This document shows positions 9,260 to 17,631 of a stretch of DNA of 64,000 nt, one piece after another. Origin of the DNA: Haloarcula sp. CBA1127 (GTDB lineage: Archaea > Halobacteriota > Halobacteria > Halobacteriales > Haloarculaceae); NCBI RefSeq assembly GCF_001485575.1, contig NZ_BCNB01000001.1:207932-271931 (forward strand), given 5' to 3'. A model generated the notes under the pieces. That model made no database searches. It was not told where the DNA came from and saw only the letters and a program-made list of their open reading frames with translations. The number at the start of each line of letters is the position of its first letter. Position 1 is the first letter of the stretch. The translations under genes and the position numbers were made by a program.

Positions 9260-9558
9260 CTTATCTTACAAACGGTGGTTCCGTCATTTTTATATAGTCT
9301 ATATACTACTATATTCTATATGGAGACAAATATACTGATGGGTAATAGGTGTTGGCCTTGAGGCTCGCTTGAATATTGCCGTGGCCCCTGCGGAGCTCGA
9401 TGGTTGCCCTCGATCACTGCTTAGTGTCCAGTATCCTTCATATATCTAATTCTAATACTTATTTCAACTTCTATATGATGAGCGTCTAAAACTCGACATG
9501 ATGGGTTTGTGGTTTTGTCAGATTTAAACATAAATACTTTTTAACCCAGGTTTCGCAC
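9260..9558. promoter_or_regulatory. divergent promoter region between MgtC/DUF4010 and phn genes
   Basis: About 300 AT-rich bases without a gene. The left part carries the TATA-like element of the MgtC gene (9287-9297). The right end has an AT-rich tttaaacataaata (9523-9536) ending 22 bases before the phn binding-protein ATG. I see no strong operator palindrome here. Confidence 0.5.
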
Positions 9559-10737
9559 ATGTCTGCGTCGACAATGAAACAGAACCCATTTGACCGACGA
9601 TCTGTGTTGAAAATTGGCGCTACTGCGCTTGCAGCAGGCGTTGCAGGCTGTTCTCAGGAGAGTAGCCAGAACACCGACTCATCTGGTGGTGACAGCACTG
9701 ATAGCAGTGACGGTTCCAGTAGCGGTGACGGTAGTTCCGGACAGAGTACCAACTATCCCGAGTTCGATCCGGCGAACCCGGAGTTCCCGCAGCTGATGCA
9801 GACGCTCATCGAGACGGGGTTCGAAACGGGGTCCCTGCAGGACCTGAAAAACATGAAGGAACGCGAGAAGCCTCGCTACGGTAACCCCGTCCAGAGTACT
9901 CCCGATAATCAAGACGACCTGATTGACCCGGACCGCATCGCGTTTGCGATGACACCGACGGAGGACCCGGCAGTCTACCGGGATACGATGCAACCGCTGA
10001 TGGACAACATCGCCGAAGAGACGGGGAAATCGGTCAAGTACTTCCCCCTCAACTCGTACGCGTCCCAGATTGAGGCGATGCGATCCGAACGCCTCCACGT
10101 CGCCGGTTTCTCTACTGGGCCAACGCCTTTCGCTGTGAATCTGGCCGGTGCTGTCCCGTTCTCGCTCCAGATCTCGAAGGAGGGTGACTTCGGATATCGG
10201 CTGTGGCTCGCCACACAGGCGGATAACGACGACATCTCGTCGCTTGAAGATATCAAGGGCAAACGTGTCGCACACGCCGAACCGTCGTCTAACTCCGGGA
10301 ACCTCGCTCCGCGTGCGCTGTTCTCGAACCAGGGTGTCACTCCAGGCGAAGACTACGAAGTGAGCTATTCCGGCGGCCACGAACAGAGCATCCTCGGAGT
10401 GGCAAACGACGACTACGATGCTGCCCCTGTTTGTAGCACCTGTGTCACGCGTGTTGCGGAGGCGGACAACATTGATCCGACGAATCTCAAAGTCGTGTGG
10501 GCCAGCAATCCGTTCCCCACAACGAGCTTCTGTTACCGCTACAACCTGAAACCAGAAATTCAGGAAGGTATCAGGGCAGCATTCCTCGATTACGACTACT
10601 CGGACACCAAGATCGCGGAGGTATTCGGTGGTCGCGGAAAATGGACGGAGATTGATTACGCTACGACCTACGATATCATCCTCCAGATTCAGGAGAACAA
10701 CGAGATCAAGTACAACACCGATAACATCGAAGGCTAA
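9559..10737 (+). CDS. phnD: phosphonate/phosphate-type ABC binding lipoprotein (PhnD-like)
   Basis: The external binding protein of a PhnCDE-type importer (392 aa). The Tat motif R-R-S-V-L-K lies at residues 13-18, with a lipobox V-A-G-C at Cys31. A Ser/Gly/Asp-rich linker of about 35 residues follows, as is common for haloarchaeal surface lipoproteins. The mature domain has the PhnD family features: F-A-M-T-P-T near the start, a Y-F-P-L-N-S-Y-A-S-Q-I-E-A-M-R block, and H-A-E-P-S-S-N-S-G-N-L-A-P. Phosphonates, phosphite or phosphate esters are possible ligands. The absence of C-P lyase genes nearby means the name describes the family, not a proven substrate. Confidence 0.88.
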   Translation: MSASTMKQNPFDRRSVLKIGATALAAGVAGCSQESSQNTDSSGGDSTDSSDGSSSGDGSSGQSTNYPEFDPANPEFPQLMQTLIETGFETGSLQDLKNMKEREKPRYGNPVQSTPDNQDDLIDPDRIAFAMTPTEDPAVYRDTMQPLMDNIAEETGKSVKYFPLNSYASQIEAMRSERLHVAGFSTGPTPFAVNLAGAVPFSLQISKEGDFGYRLWLATQADNDDISSLEDIKGKRVAHAEPSSNSGNLAPRALFSNQGVTPGEDYEVSYSGGHEQSILGVANDDYDAAPVCSTCVTRVAEADNIDPTNLKVVWASNPFPTTSFCYRYNLKPEIQEGIRAAFLDYDYSDTKIAEVFGGRGKWTEIDYATTYDIILQIQENNEIKYNTDNIEG

Positions 10738-10752
10738 GAAGAGAACCGAATA

Positions 10753-11568
10753 ATGCTCTCTGTAGATAATCTGGAAAAAACGTACGACTCCGGTGATAAA
10801 GCACTCAAAGGTGTCTCATTCGAAGTCAGTGGTAACGAGATCGTTGCGATCATCGGGCCAAGCGGGGCCGGAAAAAGCACGCTCGTTCGTAGTATCAACA
10901 GGCTGACCGAGCCCACTGGCGGGCGTGTCCTGCTCGATGATACAGAGGTGACTGGCTTGGACAAATCAGCCCTTCGCGATGTCCGTCGCGATATGGGCAT
11001 GATCTTCCAGGAGTTCAATCTCGTCGAGCGCCTCACGGTGATGGAGAACATACTCTCCGGCCGCCTTGGCTATCTCAGTACGTGGAACGCGTTCCGTCGG
11101 AACTTCCCACCAGAGGATATCAAGCGCGCACGGGAGATCCTCAGTCGGGTGAATCTGGAGGGCGTCGAAAACAACCGTGCAGATGAACTCTCCGGTGGCC
11201 AGCGGCAGCGCGTCGGTATCGCCCGTGCCGTCATTCAGCGGCCGAAAATCCTGCTCGCTGACGAACCGACGAGCGCGCTGGACCCCGACACCTCTCGGGA
11301 GGTCATGAGCCTCTTGACGGACATCGCTCACGAAGACGATATCCCGATCATCATCAACATCCACGAAGTCGATTTGGCGGTCGACTACGCGGACCGGATT
11401 ATCGGACTCAGTGACGGTGAGATCGTCTTTAACGGCCCACCTGACGATCTAGATCAGGCAGCCAGAGACGAAATCTATCGCGGTGGTGAATCCATTGCGG
11501 AGCGCGAAGGGCCGAGTGCTGGTAATAGCACGGACTCTGATGACGTCATTGCCGAACGAGGTGACTAA
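10753..11568 (+). CDS. phnC: phosphonate-type ABC transporter ATP-binding protein (PhnC)
   Basis: The ATPase of the importer (271 aa). Walker A is G-P-S-G-A-G-K-S-T (about residues 37-45), the signature is L-S-G-G-Q-R-Q, Walker B is I-L-L-A-D-E-P, and the D-loop is S-A-L-D-P. The switch His is in I-N-I-H-E-V-D, the PhnC variant of the usual T-H-D. The gene begins 15 bases after phnD and ends five bases before the first permease, so the four genes are one operon. The C-terminal 30 residues are acidic and low-complexity, a haloarchaeal extension. Confidence 0.9.
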   Translation: MLSVDNLEKTYDSGDKALKGVSFEVSGNEIVAIIGPSGAGKSTLVRSINRLTEPTGGRVLLDDTEVTGLDKSALRDVRRDMGMIFQEFNLVERLTVMENILSGRLGYLSTWNAFRRNFPPEDIKRAREILSRVNLEGVENNRADELSGGQRQRVGIARAVIQRPKILLADEPTSALDPDTSREVMSLLTDIAHEDDIPIIINIHEVDLAVDYADRIIGLSDGEIVFNGPPDDLDQAARDEIYRGGESIAEREGPSAGNSTDSDDVIAERGD

Positions 11569-11573
11569 TCAAC

Positions 11574-12389
11574 ATGGCTGCTGAATCTGGATCGGCCGTT
11601 GAAGGATCTTGGGAGCGGCCCACAGTCTTCTACAACAAGAAAGTCAAGTATCTCATCTACGGACTTATCTTGTTGTTCTTCGCGTATAGCTTCTGGAACC
11701 TTCGGATCTCCCCCAGCCGATTCGTTCGAGGGATCGGAGCCGGTGTCGAACTCGTCACGAGTATGCTCCCACCAGCGTACACTCCGTCCCAGCGGGAGCT
11801 GCTCATTCAGGGCATCGTCGAGAGTATCGTGATGACGATTGTCGCCACGACAATGGGGATCATCGTCAGCGTGCCGGTTGCGATTATGGCTTCCAATAAC
11901 CTCTCGCCGAAGCCAGTCTACTATATCGGTCGCAGCATCGTTGCAGTCACGCGCTCGCTCCACGAGCTCATCGTTGCGATCATCATGGTCAAAGCGGTCG
12001 GATTCGGTCCACTCGCTGGTGTCCTTGCCCTCGCGTTCAAAACGATCGGATTCTTCGCGAAACTCCTCGCAGAGGAGATCGAAGACATCGATCGCGGGCA
12101 GATGGAAGCGATCACTGCTGCCGGCGGGACACCCGTCCAGACGTATCTCTACGGCGTTCTCCCGCAGGTAATGCCCCGGATCGTCGGGCTGTCGATTTAC
12201 CGGCTCGACATCAATCTCCGTCACAGCACTGTCGTCGGGATTGTCGGAGCCGGTGGTATCGGGATCACGCTGCTGAACTCCTTCGATAAGTACGATTACC
12301 AGTTCAGCATGGCAATTATCGCTGTCATCGTCGCGATTGTCATGGTCGGTGAAGGTGTCAGCGCTCTCGCTCGGAGGCGGATCCAGTAA
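11574..12389 (+). CDS. phnE: phosphonate-type ABC permease (PhnE), first copy
   Basis: A 271-aa membrane permease. A GAGGTGA ribosome-binding site precedes the ATG. It has a cytoplasmic N-terminus of about 23 residues, then roughly six helices. The PhnE docking segment reads E-A-I-T-A-A-G-G near residue 180, followed by the conserved D-I-N-L-R-H-S-T and G-A-G-G-I-G. Its stop overlaps the next ATG by one base (TAATG). Two different PhnE genes are commonly paired in such operons and should form a heterodimer. Confidence 0.9.
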   Translation: MAAESGSAVEGSWERPTVFYNKKVKYLIYGLILLFFAYSFWNLRISPSRFVRGIGAGVELVTSMLPPAYTPSQRELLIQGIVESIVMTIVATTMGIIVSVPVAIMASNNLSPKPVYYIGRSIVAVTRSLHELIVAIIMVKAVGFGPLAGVLALAFKTIGFFAKLLAEEIEDIDRGQMEAITAAGGTPVQTYLYGVLPQVMPRIVGLSIYRLDINLRHSTVVGIVGAGGIGITLLNSFDKYDYQFSMAIIAVIVAIVMVGEGVSALARRRIQ

Positions 12390-13183
12390 TGTCAAACAGC
12401 ACTGACTCTTGGAGCCGGTTCGACCGCCGTGAGCGCTTACTCCGGTTCTTCGGGCTGCTGGCTGGGCTCGTCATTCTCGTCGCAGCCTGGCGCGCCATGG
12501 AAGTGAACTACGGCTACGCCGTGACTGCCCCGCGTGAGCTGGCCGACCTCTTCGGTCGGATGTATCCGCCCAATGTGGGATACTCCCGGAAGATCGTCGG
12601 GCCGCTGCTCGAGACGATCAATATCTCGATCCTGGGCACGGCACTGGCCATCGTGATGGCGATCCCGGTTGCGTTCCTCGGAGCCAGCAACACGTCGCCC
12701 AACAAGCCGGCGTACCTGCTGGGTAAGTTCATCATCTCGTTTACCCGTTCGGTCAACGTCATCATCTGGGCACTGATCTTCGTGGTTATCTTCGGCCCTG
12801 GGGCCCTGGCTGGCGTGCTGGCGATCTCGATCAGATCGATCGGGTTCACTGCAAAGCTAATCGCGGAAGCCATCGAGGAGATCGACCGCGGGTCTGTCGA
12901 AGCGATCACTGCAGCTGGAGCATCGCCGATCGATGTGCTCATCTACAGTATCGTTCCACAGATCAAGCCGGCGTTCATCAGTGTCGCGACGCTTCGATGG
13001 GACATCAACGTCAGAGCGTCGACGATCATCGGATTTGTCGGCGCAGGCGGGATCGGTGTCCCGCTCCAGACTGAGATCAATTACTTCAACTGGGAAGCAG
13101 TCCTGACGATTCTCATCTCGATTCTGGGCCTTGTGCTCATCAGTGAAGCCATCTCGGCCTATCTGCGCAAGAAAGTAATGTAG
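12389..13183 (+). CDS. phnE: phosphonate-type ABC permease (PhnE), second copy
   Basis: The partner permease (264 aa), sharing the E-A-I-T-A-A-G docking segment, D-I-N-V-R-A-S-T and G-A-G-G-I-G with the first copy while differing elsewhere, so this is an old paralogue pair rather than a recent duplication. It is the last gene of the phn operon. A weak hairpin follows directly after the stop. Confidence 0.9.
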   Translation: MSNSTDSWSRFDRRERLLRFFGLLAGLVILVAAWRAMEVNYGYAVTAPRELADLFGRMYPPNVGYSRKIVGPLLETINISILGTALAIVMAIPVAFLGASNTSPNKPAYLLGKFIISFTRSVNVIIWALIFVVIFGPGALAGVLAISIRSIGFTAKLIAEAIEEIDRGSVEAITAAGASPIDVLIYSIVPQIKPAFISVATLRWDINVRASTIIGFVGAGGIGVPLQTEINYFNWEAVLTILISILGLVLISEAISAYLRKKVM

Positions 13184-13992
13184 GCGAGCAGTCAGCTCGT
13201 ATCGCCTATTATTATCCGACCAATTAAATACATAATATTGTTGAATTACTATCAAAAAACTTATATATTTGGGGTGTATATAGCCAGTGGGGCCAACGCC
13301 AGTGTCTGCCAACCTGGTTTCCCCCTTCTCCGTCTTGCGAGTGCCTCTATCGACGGATACAGCGTCGCGAGACAAGTCATTCCGCAAGGAGGTAAGATAG
13401 CGGGGCCGCTAGTGCGAACGGATACCGAAGTGGACACCTTGTCTAACCGTGAACCCCACACCAATCTGTATGCGTGTGATTACGATGTCTAACACTGGGG
13501 CCACGCTGATATATTCGAACCAGTCTGTGGCCGCACCGCTGCTGGAAAGACGCGGCAGTGACGGCGGACGACTTCTGGATACGTGTCACGAGGACTACCA
13601 TCTCCTCACTCAGGTCAGCAAAAGAATGGTGGGCAGCCGGGGGGAGTGGCGTGCAACGCACCATTCGGAGTCGTCATCCACGACGACAGGTTCTGGACTC
13701 GGGCCAATCGATGATCTGAATCGGATTCAAGGGGGAAATGGAGCGAGGACCAGAACCCACCTACCGGTACACAGTTGGTAACAAAAACAGTTGTGATATC
13801 TGCTTGCAGTCTATCGGTTCTGTGATTGCTGCACGGCCACGAACACGCTCTCGGAAGGGGTCTTGTCCAGTCGACTGTCAGCGAGCACGTCGCAATTACG
13901 ATATTCCTTCGGCGGAAATTCCGGAGCTTCTCCCAAACTGACTGCCACCCTGTCTGCTGTATCGGGAGCGGCACTTCTCTTCTGGGCTAGTA
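13184..13992. other. about 800-base gene-poor gap at the left edge of the defence island
   Basis: No recognisable gene, RNA or IS end. The first 90 bases are AT-rich. Several open frames up to 119 codons exist on both strands, but they have basic, Cys/Trp/Ser-rich translations unlike haloarchaeal proteins. It separates the plus-strand phn operon from the end of the minus-strand BREX run, so it is a likely scar of island insertion or deletion. I found no flanking direct repeats by eye. Confidence 0.55.
13185..13199 (+). terminator. possible terminator hairpin after the phn operon
   Basis: CGAGC (13185-13189) can pair with GCTCG (13195-13199) around a 5-base loop, followed by attattat. The stem is short; archaeal termination relies mainly on the T-rich tract, so this is a weak call. 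Confidence 0.25.
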
Positions 13993-16900
13993 TCACTCAG
14001 AAACCAATTCAACCATAGAACTGAGCTCAGATTCTATCTGGGAGTATTCGGCTGGGTCCCAGTCGAATCGCTCTTCGACACCGGCATCAGTGAATCGAAG
14101 AGACGCACAGACACTGCGGCTCCGGTCGTGCTGGAGGAGCGCTAGCGCGTAGGCGAGCATCTGGGGTCGATAGTGTTCAGCCAATCCGGCACTCGAGGCT
14201 TCTGAGAGGTCGTTCGTTTTGTAGTCGATAATACGGTAGCTGCCGGGGGTGACAAGCAATCGGTCGATATCACCAACAATCCGCGAGTCATCAAGCCGGG
14301 CAACGACGGAATACTCATCGTAGGTCGCTTGGAGGTGTATATTGGCCTCCACGTGGTCTACAAATTCGACTGCATCACCAGCGTGCTCGACGGCATCACG
14401 GAGGTCTGTTTCCGTCGGTTCTTCGCCGGCCATCCGGCTGAGGCGCCGGATCAGTGTCGGCCACTCGTCTCTCGGTGGGCGGAGTTCGGTGAGTCGGTGG
14501 ACGATGGTTCCAAACGTCGTCGGGCTCAGGCCGGCCGACTCCTCGCCACTCGTGTGACTATGACTCTCCCCGGATGCGTCCGCTACCGCCGTTACCAGCG
14601 TCGTCGCAGCGATTCGTTTCGCCGAAGCCAGCGTCTGCGGCAAGGGAAGCGATATCTCTGGCTCCGGGTTTTCGATGTCCTCGTCAGGGCCCCAGTCGAC
14701 CGGACGCGGGGGTTTGCGAACCGTATAGCTGGCCTCCCCGATCTGTCCACGCGCCTGCCCCTCTCGGCTCGCTCGACGGAGGAGGTCCTCAGTGAGAAGC
14801 GACGGTTGAAGCCAGTCTCGCCACCGAGTTGCATCGTCGAAGGCAGGGGGCTCTTCGAGTTCAATGGTCCCGGCATCGTCAACGGTGATCTCGTGAGTTC
14901 CACAGAGCAGGAGGTGGTCCCGCGTTCGTGTACACGCAACGTAGAGGAGTCGTTTCGATTCCGCTCGCTCCTGCGGACGGGACTGTCGATCGGCGTACTC
15001 GTGGACGGCCGTCTTCTCGATCGAGAACGCATCGCCCGGATTCGGCCCACCGACCGCCGGGACAGGGGGCGTGGTATCAGTACCCGAAACGAGTTGAACG
15101 TAGCCGTGGTCGTCGATAGAGCGACCGAAGTTGAGGTCACTTCCGAGGTCGGGGACGGTGACGATCGGGAACTCCAACCCCTTCGCAGAATGAATCGTCA
15201 TAATGCGGACACCCTCGGCGTCACCCGGAATGTCTGCCTCCCCCTCGCGGGGATCGATTTCGGCTTGGCGGTCGATCCGGTGAAGCAACCCCGCAGCGGT
15301 ATGAACCCCGTTCTCGCTCCAGGTTCGGACCTGGTCACGGAACTTTTCGACGTTTGCGACGGCCTGCTGACCGCGTTCGTCAGCACTCACGCTCGCCAGA
15401 TACCCCGTGTCGTCGATCACCCGGGACAACAGACGGTTCCACGGGAGGACGCCATCCGAGGATGGCGTCGCGCAGCCGCTGAGGGTCCGCCACGTCGAAA
15501 GGAGGTCGAACGCGTCCGACAGCTGCGGATCGTCCGTCTCGGCGAGTGCGTCCCACACTGAATCAGCCTCTGCGACCGCCGGCGCGAGGCGATCATCTGC
15601 GAATCCGAACAGCGGCGACCGAAGCACTCCGTAGAGGGAGATGTCGTCCTGTGGGTCACCGAGTACCCGAAGCAGGTTCGTGAGCGTCTGGACCTCGGGC
15701 GTATCGTAGAACCCGGCGCCACCGACGACAGTGTAGGGAATGTCGTACTCCTCGAGCGCGCGCTGATACCGGTCGAGATGGGTTCGCCGGCGGAGGAGGA
15801 TTGCCGTGTCGTCCGGCGTAGCGGCCCGATGAACACCCGTGTCGGGGTCTTGGACTTCTGGCGGGTCATTGAACAGATGGGTCAGTCGAGCAGCGAGCGC
15901 TCGCGCCTCGGCCTCGATGGTGTGGTCAAGCGCGCCTTCGGCGACCGGGTGGTCGTCACCGAAGAGTTCTGCCGCCGTGTCGGCATCGTCGGGGACAGCG
16001 AGATACTCCACGCTGCCGCTCAGTCCCTCGATGTCTTCGACACGGTCGCGCTGCGTGGTCAACTCCTGCGGTGGCGCTTCGTACGGTTCGTGGCTATCAC
16101 CTTCTGCTTGGAACAGGGACTCGAAGAGCTCGTTCAGGAACGATAGCGGCTCGTTCAGTGTCCGGAAGTTCCCGGAGAGTTCGAGCGCCGTCGGACTCTC
16201 GGCCTCGCTGTCAGGGACATCGTCGACACCACGGGCTTCGTTGACGGCCTGAAGTTCTGCTCTCGCTGTTCCGAATGTCGTCACGTCGGCCCCACGGAAT
16301 CCGTAGATGCTCTGTTTCTCGTCGCCGACCAGGAAGACGTTCGACGCCGCCCCCTCCTCGACACCCGTGAGGAGCTTGACTAACTCCCACTGGCGCGGGT
16401 CCGTGTCCTGGAACTCGTCGACCATCACAGCCGCAAACTGTTCTTGAAGCCGCTCCGTGACGGCATCGTTGGTTCGCAGGAACTGGAGCGTCGTCTCGAT
16501 CACATCAGGAAAGTCGAGCGTATCGCGGCGGTCCTTTTCGGCAGTGTAGACTGCGAGGATATCGTCGAAGACCCGCATCAGGGCGAGCGCGTAGTGAGCG
16601 CTATTCGCTTCCAGTTCCCCCGGCGTCGTCTCGACTGCATCCGCGTGCGGTTCGACGGCCGCGATGACCGCGTCGATAGCGTCCTTCAGGTCGTCGTAGA
16701 CATCACCGTACTCATCCCAATCGTCCCGGTCACCGACGACGTACCCCGAACTGCTGTACAGGCCACCGTTCTTCTTCTCACAGGCCTCGTACAGCTCGAG
16801 GATTGCGCGCTGACAGTCGCGGGGATCGCTTCCCTCGGGGCCGTCGGGGAGTGTCGTCGCAACCTCGGTGAGGGTCCGGTAGGCCCGAAGGCCGTCCTCG

Positions 16901-17631
16901 TCGGCGATAGCGCCCTCGCGGTCGACGCGGCCCGCGACCGTGTGTAGCTGTTCCAGGAGCCCCTCCGCATACAGCGTCTGTCGAGCGTCGGCAACGTCGA
17001 GGTCACAGACGACCTCCCAACAGACATCGACGTAGTCGTCGACGTCGGCACCACGCCATTCATCGAGGACGGCTTCGCTCTGTGGGCGTTCGTCAAGTAG
17101 CCCTGCGAGGATGTCGACCAACTGGTCGCGACCCCAGAGCTGAGCGAGAAGGGCGACATCCTCATCGTCCTGATTGCGTTCGAGGAACTCGGTCACGACT
17201 TCGCGCTGGAGTGTCGCGGCCCCGTCTTCGTCGAGCACGTCGAAGCCGAGTGGGACCGGGGCCTCGACGGCCCGTTCTCGCAAGAGCCGCGCACAGAACG
17301 CGTGAATGGTGTGGACGTAGCCATCTTCGAGGTCGTCGAGGACGTTTCGCCAGCGGTTGTAGGCTTCTGGTGAGTCGACAGCATTGAGCCGGTCGTACAC
17401 CTCCTCCCGAACGCGCTCGGTCAGTTCGGCAGCAGCCTTTCGCGTGAAGGTGATCGTGACGATGTTCTCCGGCGTGAGCGACGGGTTTTCGGCCAGTATC
17501 GTCACGTATCGCTCGGTGAGTGTTGTCGTCTTCCCCGTCCCGGCACCGGCAGTGATCGCGACGTTCCGGCCCTGGATGAGCGCGTCCTCCTGTTCCTCCG
17601 TGAGCTGAATCTCCGCGGGGTCCTCAGTCAT
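13993..17631 (-). CDS. AddA-like UvrD-family helicase/RecB-type nuclease
   Basis: A 1212-aa DNA helicase-nuclease. Superfamily 1 motifs in order are Walker A A-G-A-G-T-G-K-T-T (Lys34), F-T-R-K-A-A-A-E-L, V-D-E-F-Q-D-T-D, G-D-E-K-Q-S-I-Y-G-F-R-G, I-H-S-A-K-G-L-E-F, and V-A-C-T-R-T-R-D. The C-terminus is a PD-(D/E)XK nuclease: G-D-I-D-R-L-L, then I-I-D-Y-K-T-N-D and a Q-M-L-A-Y-A helix. This is the order of bacterial AddA. It starts inside the end of the preceding AddB-like gene (8-base overlap), so the two should act as a complex that resects DNA ends. As the last gene of the BREX run it may degrade foreign DNA, but a general repair role is equally possible. Confidence 0.88.
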   Translation of the reverse strand: MTEDPAEIQLTEEQEDALIQGRNVAITAGAGTGKTTTLTERYVTILAENPSLTPENIVTITFTRKAAAELTERVREEVYDRLNAVDSPEAYNRWRNVLDDLEDGYVHTIHAFCARLLRERAVEAPVPLGFDVLDEDGAATLQREVVTEFLERNQDDEDVALLAQLWGRDQLVDILAGLLDERPQSEAVLDEWRGADVDDYVDVCWEVVCDLDVADARQTLYAEGLLEQLHTVAGRVDREGAIADEDGLRAYRTLTEVATTLPDGPEGSDPRDCQRAILELYEACEKKNGGLYSSSGYVVGDRDDWDEYGDVYDDLKDAIDAVIAAVEPHADAVETTPGELEANSAHYALALMRVFDDILAVYTAEKDRRDTLDFPDVIETTLQFLRTNDAVTERLQEQFAAVMVDEFQDTDPRQWELVKLLTGVEEGAASNVFLVGDEKQSIYGFRGADVTTFGTARAELQAVNEARGVDDVPDSEAESPTALELSGNFRTLNEPLSFLNELFESLFQAEGDSHEPYEAPPQELTTQRDRVEDIEGLSGSVEYLAVPDDADTAAELFGDDHPVAEGALDHTIEAEARALAARLTHLFNDPPEVQDPDTGVHRAATPDDTAILLRRRTHLDRYQRALEEYDIPYTVVGGAGFYDTPEVQTLTNLLRVLGDPQDDISLYGVLRSPLFGFADDRLAPAVAEADSVWDALAETDDPQLSDAFDLLSTWRTLSGCATPSSDGVLPWNRLLSRVIDDTGYLASVSADERGQQAVANVEKFRDQVRTWSENGVHTAAGLLHRIDRQAEIDPREGEADIPGDAEGVRIMTIHSAKGLEFPIVTVPDLGSDLNFGRSIDDHGYVQLVSGTDTTPPVPAVGGPNPGDAFSIEKTAVHEYADRQSRPQERAESKRLLYVACTRTRDHLLLCGTHEITVDDAGTIELEEPPAFDDATRWRDWLQPSLLTEDLLRRASREGQARGQIGEASYTVRKPPRPVDWGPDEDIENPEPEISLPLPQTLASAKRIAATTLVTAVADASGESHSHTSGEESAGLSPTTFGTIVHRLTELRPPRDEWPTLIRRLSRMAGEEPTETDLRDAVEHAGDAVEFVDHVEANIHLQATYDEYSVVARLDDSRIVGDIDRLLVTPGSYRIIDYKTNDLSEASSAGLAEHYRPQMLAYALALLQHDRSRSVCASLRFTDAGVEERFDWDPAEYSQIESELSSMVELVSE

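Noticed and set aside
11565..12395. 276-codon minus-strand frame across the first PhnE gene
   Set aside because: It is the complement of a membrane protein gene, giving an artificial Asp/Arg/His-rich protein.
13449..13781. Plus-strand frame of 110 codons in the gap left of the island
   Set aside because: The first 30 residues look acceptable but the rest is Arg/Ser/His-rich, no start signal or homology pattern is visible, and the opposite strand is equally open.
14329..15561. 410-codon plus-strand frame opposite the AddA-like gene
   Set aside because: Long antisense frames are common in GC-rich haloarchaeal genes; this one is very Arg-rich and the minus-strand frame has all helicase and nuclease motifs.
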